From the NCBI GenBank assembly GCA_964575715.1, contig CAZNSG010000071.1, positions 1-22,989 of the forward strand: a stretch of DNA of 22,989 nt, given 5' to 3'. The position numbers were made by a program, and so were the translations under genes. The stretch is from PNAI01 sp964575715 (GTDB lineage Bacteria > Pseudomonadota > Alphaproteobacteria > Rhizobiales > Xanthobacteraceae). Positions 7,684-14,252 of this stretch are shown piece by piece. Position 1 is the first letter of the stretch. Each line of letters opens with the position of its first letter. The notes under the pieces were generated by a model. The model did not search any database. It had not been told where the DNA came from and saw only the letters and a program-made list of their open reading frames with translations.

Positions 7684-9075
7684 ATGGGCCTCGCTGAAAT
7701 TCTCGCCGTGCTCATGGTGGCCGCTGTCATCGGGTTTTTGATGTTCGGCTATCCGGTGGCGCTCACGCTCGGCGGCGTGTCGCTGCTGTTCGCCGGCATC
7801 GGACATTTCGCAGGCGTCATGGACTTCGCGCTGCTCGGCGCGCTGCCGCCGCGCGTGTTTGGCGTGATGACCAACGAAGTGCTGCTCGCAATCCCGCTGT
7901 TCATTTTCATGGGCGTGATGCTGGAGCGCTCGGCGATCGCCGAAGACCTGCTGGAAACCATGGGCCGGCTGTTCGGCGCGCTGCGCGGGGGGTTGGGGAT
8001 TTCGGTGGCGCTGGTCGGCACATTGCTGGCCGCCGCCAAGGGCGTGGTGGGCGCAACCACCGTGACCATGGGCCTGATAACGCTGCCGGCGATGCTGCGG
8101 CATGGCTATGACAAGCGGCTTGCCGCCGGCACCGTGGCGGCGACCGCGACGCTGGCGCAAATTTTTCCGCCCGCAACCGTGCTGGTGCTGCTGGGCGATC
8201 AGCTCTCCACCGCCTATCAAGCCGCGCAACTCGCGCAGGGCAATTTTGCGCCGTCTGCGGTGACGGTGAGCGACTTGTTCGCCGGCGCGATTATCCCGGG
8301 GTTTGCCCTGGTCGCGCTCTATATCCTCTTCCTGATTTTCATGGCGGTGTTCTTTCCGAAGACCTCGCCCGCCATTGCGCCCGAGCCGGGCGCACCCAAG
8401 GGGCTTGCGCTGGCGCGGCGCGTGATCGAGGTGCTGGTGGCGCCCTTGCTGCTCATTCTGGCGGTGCTCGGCTCGATCCTTGCGGGCATTGCGACGCCCA
8501 CGGAAGCGGCCTCCATCGGCGCGGTCGGGGCGGCGCTCTTGGCGGCGCGCCGCGCGCGGCTGACGCAAGTTCTCGCGCCGGTGGTTCGCAAGACCGCGCA
8601 GATCACCAGCATGATCTTCGTCATACTGATCGGCGCGACGCTGTTCAGCCTGGTGTTTCGCGGGCTGGGCGGCGACGACATGGTGCACCGCGCGCTCTCC
8701 GATCTGCCGGGCGGCGTGGCGGGCGCCATCCTGGTGGTGATGGTCGCGCTGTTTTTGCTCGGCTTTGTGATGGATGCGTTCGAGATCATTTTCGTGGTGG
8801 TACCGATCGTGGCGCCGGTATTGCTCGCGTTGCCCGGCGTCGATCCGGTCTGGCTCGGCATCATGATCGCGCTCAATTTGCAGACCTCTTACATGCACCC
8901 GCCGCTCGGGCCGACGCTGTTCTTCCTGCGCGGCGTGGCGCCGCCGGAAATCACCACCCGGGATATTTATGTCGGCATCATCCCGTTCGTGCTGATCCAG
9001 CTTTTTGCCCTCCTAGTGCTGTGGTTCCTGCCGGGGCTTGCGACCGCGCTGCCCCATGCGCTTTATGGGCGATAG
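7684..9075 (+). CDS. dctM: TRAP transporter large permease (DctM family)
   Basis: 463 residues, very hydrophobic, about 11-13 membrane segments. Family blocks include FLMFGYPVALTLGG, NEVLLAIPLFIFMGVMLERSAIAEDLLETMGRLFGALRGGLGISVALVGTLLAAAKGVVGATTVTMG, and ATPTEAASIGAVGA, which are DctM/SiaM features; this is the membrane subunit that moves the substrate. The ATG at 7684 is chosen over the GTG at 7678 because GGGG at 7675-7678 is at a suitable distance. The C-terminal YMHPPLGPTLFFLRGVAPPEI is also typical. Paired with dctQ upstream; the substrate is unknown because the receptor is absent from the window. Confidence 0.93.
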   Translation: MGLAEILAVLMVAAVIGFLMFGYPVALTLGGVSLLFAGIGHFAGVMDFALLGALPPRVFGVMTNEVLLAIPLFIFMGVMLERSAIAEDLLETMGRLFGALRGGLGISVALVGTLLAAAKGVVGATTVTMGLITLPAMLRHGYDKRLAAGTVAATATLAQIFPPATVLVLLGDQLSTAYQAAQLAQGNFAPSAVTVSDLFAGAIIPGFALVALYILFLIFMAVFFPKTSPAIAPEPGAPKGLALARRVIEVLVAPLLLILAVLGSILAGIATPTEAASIGAVGAALLAARRARLTQVLAPVVRKTAQITSMIFVILIGATLFSLVFRGLGGDDMVHRALSDLPGGVAGAILVVMVALFLLGFVMDAFEIIFVVVPIVAPVLLALPGVDPVWLGIMIALNLQTSYMHPPLGPTLFFLRGVAPPEITTRDIYVGIIPFVLIQLFALLVLWFLPGLATALPHALYGR

Positions 9076-9173
9076 TCATTCCGGGACGCGCCGTAGGCGC
9101 GGGCCTGGAATCCATAACCCCGGTCTGTGTTTATGGATTCCGGGCTCGCCGCTTCGCGGCGCCCCGGAATGAC
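9075..9173. repeat. Palindromic repeat, family A, copy 2
   Basis: Starts GTCATTCCGGG at the dctM stop and ends CCCCGGAATGAC 16 bp before the next start codon. The internal CTGGAATCCATAA is mirrored by TTATGGATTCCGGG, and the right arm holds CGCCGCTTCGCGGCG. Same design as the copy at 6772-6922 with a shorter middle. It makes up nearly the whole dctM-SDR gap. Confidence 0.75.
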
Positions 9174-9189
9174 GACGAAAGGGCCTCTA

Positions 9190-9966
9190 ATGAAAGCATC
9201 CGAATTATTCGACCTCGAAGGCCGCGTCGCGCTCATCACCGGCGCGTCGAGCGGGCTGGGCGAGCGCTTTGCCGAGGTGCTGGCAGAAAACGGCGCTGCC
9301 GTCGTGCTGGTCGCGCGCCGCGTGGACCGCCTGGGCGCCTTGCGCGATCGCATCGTGAGCGACGGCGGCCGCGCAATCGCGGTCGAAGCCGATGTGCTTG
9401 ATCGCAACGCAATGAAGCGCGCCTTCGATCAGGCGGAGAAGGCGTTCGGCACCGTCACCATCTTGGTCAACAACGCCGGCATCGCGCATTCCACGCGCGC
9501 GGTGGAGATCACCGAAGCCGAATGGCGGCGCATATTAAGCGTCGATCTCGACGCAGTGTTTTTCTGGGCACAGGAGGCAGCCAAGCGTATGCTTGCAGCC
9601 AAGAAGAAGGGCGCGATCATCAACATCGCCTCGGTGGCGGGGCTTGGCGTCTCCAAGGGTATCGCCGCCTACGCCACCGCCAAGGCCGGCGTGATCCAGC
9701 TCACCAAGGCAATGGGGCTTGAGTTGGCGTTCAAGGGCGTGCGCGTCAATGCCATCGCGCCGGGCTGGTTCGTCACCGACATCAATCGCGAGTTTCTTTT
9801 GAGCGAGGCCGGTGCGGCGCTCAAGCGCGAAATACCCATGGGCCGCTTCGGCGCGCTGGGCGACCTCGACGGCGCGCTCTTGCTGCTCGCTTCCGACGCG
9901 GGCGCTTACATGGCGGGCACGACCATCGTGGTCGACGGCGGGCAGATCGTCACGCTGCGCGGCTAG
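9190..9966 (+). CDS. SDR-family NAD(P)-dependent oxidoreductase
   Basis: 258-residue classical short-chain dehydrogenase/reductase. The cofactor motif TGASSGLG is at residues 17-24, NNAG at 94-97, and the catalytic Ser148, Tyr161 and Lys165 (YATAK) are in place. The C-terminal GTTIVVDGGQIVTLRG matches the FabG-like end. An upstream in-frame ATG at 9127 lies in a repeat and is rejected; the ATG at 9190 follows AAAGGG. It lies downstream of the TRAP permease genes and could oxidise or reduce the imported acid or alcohol, but that is inference. Part of its 3' end is duplicated at 10546-10584. Confidence 0.93.
   Translation: MKASELFDLEGRVALITGASSGLGERFAEVLAENGAAVVLVARRVDRLGALRDRIVSDGGRAIAVEADVLDRNAMKRAFDQAEKAFGTVTILVNNAGIAHSTRAVEITEAEWRRILSVDLDAVFFWAQEAAKRMLAAKKKGAIINIASVAGLGVSKGIAAYATAKAGVIQLTKAMGLELAFKGVRVNAIAPGWFVTDINREFLLSEAGAALKREIPMGRFGALGDLDGALLLLASDAGAYMAGTTIVVDGGQIVTLRG
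9943..9966 (+). repeat. Left copy of a 24-bp imperfect direct repeat bordering hicBA
   Basis: The last eight codons of the SDR gene including stop (CAGATCGTCACG, then CTGCGCGGCTAG) recur at 10561-10584 with 21 of 24 bases identical. Together they enclose the hicBA module. Confidence 0.6.
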
Positions 9967-10061
9967 GCCAGCAATTCCGGCGCTTGGCGCACACCATAGT
10001 GACTCGCCCGCTGCTCTATGATGGGCGCTGTTCATGAGATCGATAGCAAAGTGGTAATTAC

Positions 10062-10090
10062 TTGTCGCTTCGACGAAAAAGCGCTAGCCT
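10062..10090 (+). promoter_or_regulatory. Possible promoter of hicB
   Basis: TTGTCG at 10062-10067, a 17-bp spacer, then TAGCCT at 10085-10090. The -10 match is weak (3 of 6). If real, transcription would begin at about the hicB ATG, giving a leaderless message. Low confidence. Confidence 0.2.
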
Positions 10091-10097
10091 TCTCCCC

Positions 10098-10301
10098 ATG
10101 AACGAACTCGTTTTTGAAATTACCCAAGAAGCCGACGGCGGCTTCGTCGCCGAGGCGTTGGGTGAAAGCATCGTTACGCAGGCCGACACCTGGGACGAAC
10201 TGCGCGCCAATGTGCGCGAAGCCGTCAAAGCGTTTTACTTCGACCGGCCGGCGCCGGCGCGTCTTCGCTTGCATCTGGTGCGCGACGAAGTGATCGCGTG
10301 A
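10098..10301 (+). CDS. hicB: HicB-family antitoxin-like protein
   Basis: 67 residues: MNELVFEITQEADGGFVAEALGESIVTQADTWDELRANVREAVKAFYF plus a short tail. The pattern (strand, GGFVAEAL, GESIVTQADTWDEL, then a helix) is the short HicB fold, the antitoxin partner of the HicA mRNA interferase. It lacks the C-terminal DNA-binding domain of longer HicB proteins. The ATG at 10098 is preferred to a TTG at 10062. Its stop overlaps the GTG of the downstream hicA frame (GTGA), so the order is hicB-hicA, the reverse of the commonest arrangement. Since hicA is interrupted, this may be an orphan antitoxin. Confidence 0.75.
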   Translation: MNELVFEITQEADGGFVAEALGESIVTQADTWDELRANVREAVKAFYFDRPAPARLRLHLVRDEVIA

Positions 10302-10540
10302 AGTTGCCGCGCGAACTGCATGGCCGGGTTTTGGCGCATGTCCTCTGCGCCTGATGGGCCTACCGGCAGGTCAATCAAGCCGGTAGTCACATCATCTTAC
10401 AGACGGAGACGCCGCAGCATCACCGTCTGTCGATTCCGGACCATAAGCCGTTGCGCATCGGCACACTTAACGCCATCCTACGCCAAGTCGCCGCCGCAAA
10501 GGGCGTCACGCGCGAGGATATTCTCGCCACGCTGGGTTGA
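10298..10540 (+). pseudogene. hicA: hicA toxin, interrupted by an in-frame TGA
   Basis: Starting from GTG at 10298, the frame reads VKLPRELHGRVLAHVLCA, stop (TGA 10352-10354), then WAYRQVNQAGSHIILQTE, PQHHRLSIPDHKPLRIGTLNAILRQVA and VTREDILATLG before TGA at 10538. The post-stop part has the full HicA core: GSH with the catalytic His, and the IPxHxxLRxGTLxAILRQ block. The defect is local: GCCTGATGGGCCTAC would read C-A-L-M-G-Y, as in intact family members, if one C moved from the GGGCC run to the GCC run. So two compensating single-base indels, or an assembly error, explain the stop. The length is otherwise normal (80 codons). Confidence 0.75.
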
Positions 10541-10545
10541 TCCGG

Positions 10546-10584
10546 GATCGCGGCAACGGCCAGATCGTCACGCCGCGGGGCTAA
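10546..10584 (+). repeat. Duplicated fragment of the SDR gene 3' end
   Basis: Reads D-R-G-N-G-Q-I-V-T-P-R-G-stop, against V-V-D-G-G-Q-I-V-T-L-R-G-stop at the end of the SDR at 9966. The best part, 10561-10584, is 21 of 24 bases identical to 9943-9966. There is no gene body upstream, so it is a remnant that marks the right side of the hicBA segment. Confidence 0.6.
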
Positions 10585-10594
10585 TGCTTTTTCA

Positions 10595-10718
10595 CCCTCC
10601 CCTGAAAGGGGAGGGTCGAAGCGCCGGAGCGAAGCGGAGGCGATTCGGGGCGGGGTCATCTTGCTTTACGACCCCCACCCGACCGCTTCGCGGTCGACCT
10701 CCCCCTTTCAGGGGGAGG
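10595..10718. repeat. Composite palindromic repeat, family B, copy 3
   Basis: Left palindrome at 10595-10615 (CCCTCCCC, TGAAA, GGGGAGGG) and right palindrome at 10698-10718 (CCTCCCCC, TTTCA, GGGGGAGG); the interior has CGCCGGAGCGAAGCGGAGGCG and the hairpin GACCGCTTCGCGGTC at 10681-10695. Overall design is shared with 5278-5441 and 7506-7656, though the terminal loops differ. It lies between hicA (+) and the convergent YeeE/YedE pair (-) and could also serve as a transcription barrier. Confidence 0.7.
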
Positions 10719-10735
10719 TATGAAAAATATGACAC

Positions 10736-11179
10736 TCACCCGTCTGCAGGAGCGGTGGCCGCGGCCGCGCGGCGCGCGTTCCACTGATCGTGCGCAATCA
10801 TTCCCCCTGCCATGGCCGCGACAAACACGATCACCTGCGGCGAGAGCGAGGCGAGGTTGACCAGCGCCGGGCCCGGGCAGAGTCCGGCCAGCCCCCAGCC
10901 CAAACCGAACAGCACCGATCCAGTGACCAGCGGCGCGTCGATGTCGGTCTTGCTCGGCCACAGGCTTTTTGGCGCGAGCATCGGTTGCGCGCGGCGCCTG
11001 GCGAGCGTGTAGCCCGCCCCCGAAACGAACAAGGCTGCGGCCATGACGAAAGCGAGGCTCGCGTCCCAGGTGCCAAACAGATCGAGAAAGTTGAGCACCT
11101 TGGCCGGCTGCGCCATGCCGGAAATCATCAGGCCGATGCCGAACAATAGTCCGCAGAAGAAGGCGGCGATCATGAACAT
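10736..11179 (-). CDS. YeeE/YedE-type membrane protein (DUF6691-like second half)
   Basis: 147 residues with about four membrane segments. MFMIAAFFCGLLFGIGLMISGMAQPAKVLNFLD and FGLGWGLAGLCPGPALVNLA (Cys101) are the conserved elements of the C-terminal half of the YeeE/YedE sulfur-transport family. Full-length relatives join two such halves; here they are two genes, as in PmpA/PmpB-type pairs. It probably moves thiosulfate or another reduced sulfur species across the inner membrane (family knowledge; the exact substrate is uncertain). It starts 3 bp after the partner gene's stop, so the two are cotranscribed. Confidence 0.85.
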   Translation of the reverse strand: MFMIAAFFCGLLFGIGLMISGMAQPAKVLNFLDLFGTWDASLAFVMAAALFVSGAGYTLARRRAQPMLAPKSLWPSKTDIDAPLVTGSVLFGLGWGLAGLCPGPALVNLASLSPQVIVFVAAMAGGMIAHDQWNARRAAAATAPADG

Positions 11180-11182
11180 GGA

Positions 11183-11608
11183 TCAGCCTCCCAGCGCATG
11201 ACGCATGAGAAACACCACGATAATGGCGGTGAGCATGAAAATAACGGTCGCCGCGATCGAACGTGGCGACAGCCGCGCCATCCCGCAGACACCGTGCCCG
11301 GAGGTGCAACCGCCACCGAGCCTTGCGCCGAATCCGACCAGCAAGCCGGCAGCGACAATCACAATCCAGCTTTTCGGCACGAGCGGGGCGGCGAGCCCAA
11401 AGCCAACAACGGAGCCAAGCAGCGGCGCGCCAATGAGGCCTGCGATGAAAGCAAGCCGCCAGCCGCGGTCATTCGCGCCGACTGTGAGACAGCCGCCAAA
11501 TATCCCGCTGATCCCGGCAATGCGCCCGGTGAGCAGCATCAGCAACGCGGCCGAGAGGCCGATCAAGGCGCCGCCGATCAACGCCGGGATGGGGGTGAAA
11601 TCGGTCAT
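11183..11608 (-). CDS. YeeE/YedE-type membrane protein (first half)
   Basis: 141 residues with about four membrane segments. The signature GGGCTSGHGVCG is at residues 98-109 with Cys101 and Cys108, preceded by LTGRIAGISGIFGGC. These conserved cysteines are thought to relay sulfur compounds in the YeeE family. It starts at 11608, preceded by AGGGAAG, and is the first gene of a two-gene unit with 10736-11179. No TusA, rhodanese or ArsR-type regulator gene, often found beside such pairs, is seen in the window. Confidence 0.87.
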   Translation of the reverse strand: MTDFTPIPALIGGALIGLSAALLMLLTGRIAGISGIFGGCLTVGANDRGWRLAFIAGLIGAPLLGSVVGFGLAAPLVPKSWIVIVAAGLLVGFGARLGGGCTSGHGVCGMARLSPRSIAATVIFMLTAIIVVFLMRHALGG

Positions 11609-11651
11609 CGCTTCCCTATGGCAAGCAGGCAGGGTTGCAGTTTAATTGATG

Positions 11652-11665
11652 CCCGCCTATGCGGG
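11652..11665. repeat. Small hairpin in a divergent promoter region
   Basis: CCCGC, CTAT, GCGGG in the 105-bp gap between the divergent YeeE-family and acyl-CoA dehydrogenase genes. It could be an operator-like dyad or a chance palindrome. Confidence 0.25.
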
Positions 11666-11713
11666 ATATGGCAATTTGGTCCGCTCGCAAAAAATACAGT
11701 TGGAAAGCCCGCC

Positions 11714-12925
11714 ATGGATTTCACGCTCACGCCCGAAATCGAGGACCTTCGCCTGCGCACGCGCGCCTTCATCGAGCAGCATGTGCTGCCGCTGGAAGCC
11801 GACCCGATAAATTTTTCCGAGCACGAGAACATACCCGACGAGCGGCTCGCCCCGGTGCGGGCAAAGGCGCGCGCGGCTGGCCTGTGGGCGCCGCAGTCTC
11901 CGAAGGCATATGGCGGCATGGAGCTCCCCATCGTCGCCTGGGCGGTGATGTACGAGGAGGCGGCGCGCTCGCTCTTTGGCCCGCTGGCGCTCAACTGCAT
12001 GGCGCCCGACGACGGCAACATGAATTTGCTCAATCGTGCCGGCACACCGGCGCAGAAGGAAAAATGGCTGCGTCCCCTGGTCGAGGGCAAGGTTCGTTCG
12101 GCCTTTGCCATGACCGAGCCGGCGCCCGGCGGCGGCTCCGATCCGGCCATGATCAAGACGCGCGCGGAGAAGAAGGGCGACAAGTGGGTGATCCGCGGCC
12201 GCAAGTGGTTCATCACCGGCGCCGATGGGGCGGCGCATTTCATCGTGATCGCGCGCACCTCGGACGATCCGCGCAAGGGACTCACGGCGTTCCTCTATCA
12301 TGGCGACCAACCGGGCTGGCGCATCTTGCGGCGCATCGAAATCATGGGGCCGGAGGAGCACGGCGGCCATTGCGAAATGGAATTCGACGGCCTCGAAGTG
12401 CCGCAGGAAAACGTTTTGCTCAACGTGGGCGACGGGCTTAAGGCCACGCAGATCCGGCTCGGGCCGGCGCGGCTCACGCACTGTATGCGCTGGCTCGGCT
12501 GGTCGAAGCGCTGTCTGGAAATCGCGCAGGAGTATGTCGGCCGGCGCGAGGGTTTCGGCATCAAGCTCGCCGACCGCGAAAGCGTGCAGATCAAGCTCGG
12601 CGAGGTGGCGCACAACATCGCGATCGGGCGGCTGCTCAACATGCACGCGGCCTGGAAGCTCGATCAGGGCGACCGCGCGCGCAAGGAAGTGTCGATGGCG
12701 AAGGTGCAGGTCGCCGACACGCTGCACCAGGCAGCCGACGTGGCGATCCAGCTCAATGGCGCGCGCGGCTATTCCAAGGACACCGTGCTGGAATGGATCT
12801 ACCGCGCGGCGCGCGCGGCGCGCCTGGTCGACGGCGCGTCGGAGGTGCACAAGATGGTGCTCTCGCGTTTTCTGCGCGAGGAGGGGCGCGATTTCTGGAG
12901 CTGGAGCGCGGGCAACAGGGTGTAG
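11714..12925 (+). CDS. Acyl-CoA dehydrogenase, ACAD10/11-like
   Basis: 403-residue FAD enzyme of the acyl-CoA dehydrogenase family. Visible parts: the N-terminal helical domain (MDFTLTPEIEDLRLRTRAFIEQHVLPLE), the FAD-binding middle (RSAFAMTEPAPGGGSDP, KWFITGADGA), and a C-terminal helical domain ending LVDGASEVHK. The position of the usual catalytic Glu (YEGTSQ in medium-chain enzymes) is held by Asp373 (VDGASEVH), as in the ACAD10/11 branch (ADGPDEVH), which handles unusual acyl groups such as 4-hydroxyacyl-CoA. GGAAAG precedes the ATG at 11714; longer upstream extensions cross the divergent gene and are rejected. Likely role: fatty acid or modified acid breakdown. Confidence 0.93.
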   Translation: MDFTLTPEIEDLRLRTRAFIEQHVLPLEADPINFSEHENIPDERLAPVRAKARAAGLWAPQSPKAYGGMELPIVAWAVMYEEAARSLFGPLALNCMAPDDGNMNLLNRAGTPAQKEKWLRPLVEGKVRSAFAMTEPAPGGGSDPAMIKTRAEKKGDKWVIRGRKWFITGADGAAHFIVIARTSDDPRKGLTAFLYHGDQPGWRILRRIEIMGPEEHGGHCEMEFDGLEVPQENVLLNVGDGLKATQIRLGPARLTHCMRWLGWSKRCLEIAQEYVGRREGFGIKLADRESVQIKLGEVAHNIAIGRLLNMHAAWKLDQGDRARKEVSMAKVQVADTLHQAADVAIQLNGARGYSKDTVLEWIYRAARAARLVDGASEVHKMVLSRFLREEGRDFWSWSAGNRV

Positions 12926-12986
12926 GCGCACGCAATTACAGCCATATTTCCTCTAAGTTGCCACTCTTGCAAGCGCGGTGACATTC

Positions 12987-14252
12987 ATGCAGGTCGTACA
13001 GCGAACGAGTTGCCGCATTTGCGGGTCTAAGGCACTTACTCCGATTATTAGCCTTGGCGAACAAGTACTCGCTTCTGTTTTTGTGCTTGAAAATGCGCCG
13101 GTCGATTTGCCTACCCGAAAAGTACCGCTCGATCTAATCCGCTGCGATCCGCATTTGGACGAGCACGCCTGTGGCTTGGTACAACTTCGCCACTCCTATC
13201 CAAAGGAGCTAATTTACGGCAACTACTGGTACATGTCCGGCATCAACCAGACTATGAAGGATGCATTGGCAGAGATCGTTCAACGCGCCAAAGAATTCGT
13301 ATCACTAGGTGTCGGCGACATCTTCCTGGACATTGGATGCAATGACGGCACATTGCTGCGTGCCTGCGACGTTACCGGTGCCAACCTCGTTGGTTTTGAC
13401 CCGGCATCGAATCTGGCTCAACCAGACGAGCCATTCTTACGTGTTGTGGACTTCTTCAGCGCATCGATCTTTCGACAAGTACGCGGTCCCAGTGCTCTCG
13501 CGAAGGCGATTACCAGCATCGCGATGTTCTATGATCTTGAGGACCCGGAAGCCTTTGTTCGCGATGTGGCATCCATTCTTTATCCTGACGGAATTTGGAT
13601 TATTCAGGTTGCCGATCTGCCCGGCATGTTGTTGACCAATATGTATGACAACATTTGCCACGAGCATTTGCTTTACCTTCACTTGGCGCCGATCGAACGC
13701 GTATTGGCTACGGCTGGGTTGCGACTCGTTGATCTCGAAATGAATTCGGTCAACGGTAGCAGCTATCGACTGTTCATTCGGCATCAGAGCGGTCCGGTCC
13801 CGACAGCAGATGGGTTTGCTCGCTTGCAAGCGCGCCGCGCGCTTGAATTTATAATGAAATTGGACGAATCTGAACCTTATGATCGTTTCCATGACGCCGT
13901 CGTTTCAAATCGCCATTCGCTACAGAATCTGCTGCGCTTCCTCAATAAGGAGGGCAAACTGGTTCTTGGTTATGGCGCGTCCACCAAGGGCAATGTTATT
14001 CTTCAATACTGCGATGTAAATCCGGGCCTGCTGCCGTACATCGCGGATCGAAATCCGCGCAAACACGGCGCTCGAACCTTTGGAACAAACATTCCTATCG
14101 TCAGCGAAGAAAAAGCACGCGCCATGAACCCCGACTATTTCCTGGTGCTGCCGTATCATTTTCTGCCAGAAATGCTTGAGCGGGAAAAGGCATTCATTGC
14201 TCGCGGCGGGCGGTTTATCGTACCAGTCCCCTCGGTCCGGCTAGTTCCATGA
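12987..14252 (+). CDS. SAM-dependent C-methyltransferase, sugar-type with zinc domain
   Basis: 421 residues from ATG 12987; a GTG at 12978 is possible and neither has a clear ribosome site. Three parts are seen: an N-terminal zinc module (Cys9, Cys12, Cys53, Cys62; CRICGSKALTPIISLGEQ), a Rossmann SAM domain (FLDIGCNDGTLL at 113-124), and a C-terminal domain (KLVLGYGASTKGNVILQYCDV...IADRNPRKHGARTFG) typical of the Methyltransf_13/14 sugar C-methyltransferases such as the TylC3/NovU type, which methylate nucleotide-linked keto-sugars. First gene of a low-G+C cassette; its stop overlaps the next start by ATGA. Codon choice is far less G/C-rich than in flanking genes. The sugar substrate cannot be deduced. 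Confidence 0.85.
   Translation: MQVVQRTSCRICGSKALTPIISLGEQVLASVFVLENAPVDLPTRKVPLDLIRCDPHLDEHACGLVQLRHSYPKELIYGNYWYMSGINQTMKDALAEIVQRAKEFVSLGVGDIFLDIGCNDGTLLRACDVTGANLVGFDPASNLAQPDEPFLRVVDFFSASIFRQVRGPSALAKAITSIAMFYDLEDPEAFVRDVASILYPDGIWIIQVADLPGMLLTNMYDNICHEHLLYLHLAPIERVLATAGLRLVDLEMNSVNGSSYRLFIRHQSGPVPTADGFARLQARRALEFIMKLDESEPYDRFHDAVVSNRHSLQNLLRFLNKEGKLVLGYGASTKGNVILQYCDVNPGLLPYIADRNPRKHGARTFGTNIPIVSEEKARAMNPDYFLVLPYHFLPEMLEREKAFIARGGRFIVPVPSVRLVP

Noticed and set aside
6961..8898. 645-residue open frame on the minus strand over dctQ-dctM
   Set aside because: Antisense shadow of two clear TRAP genes. The product is a His/Arg/Gln-rich low-complexity sequence typical of reverse frames in high-G+C DNA, and it crosses the intergenic repeat.
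10320..10787. 155-residue plus-strand frame through the hicA relic and repeat
   Set aside because: It reads hicA out of frame and then runs through a non-coding palindromic repeat.
11657..12931. 424-residue minus-strand frame over the acyl-CoA dehydrogenase
   Set aside because: Antisense shadow; no domain recognisable, and the plus-strand gene is unmistakable.
12926..12986. Insertion scars or direct repeats bordering the low-G+C cassette
   Set aside because: Compared by eye with 17899-18000; no shared repeat or tRNA remnant was found, so the mode of entry is unsupported.
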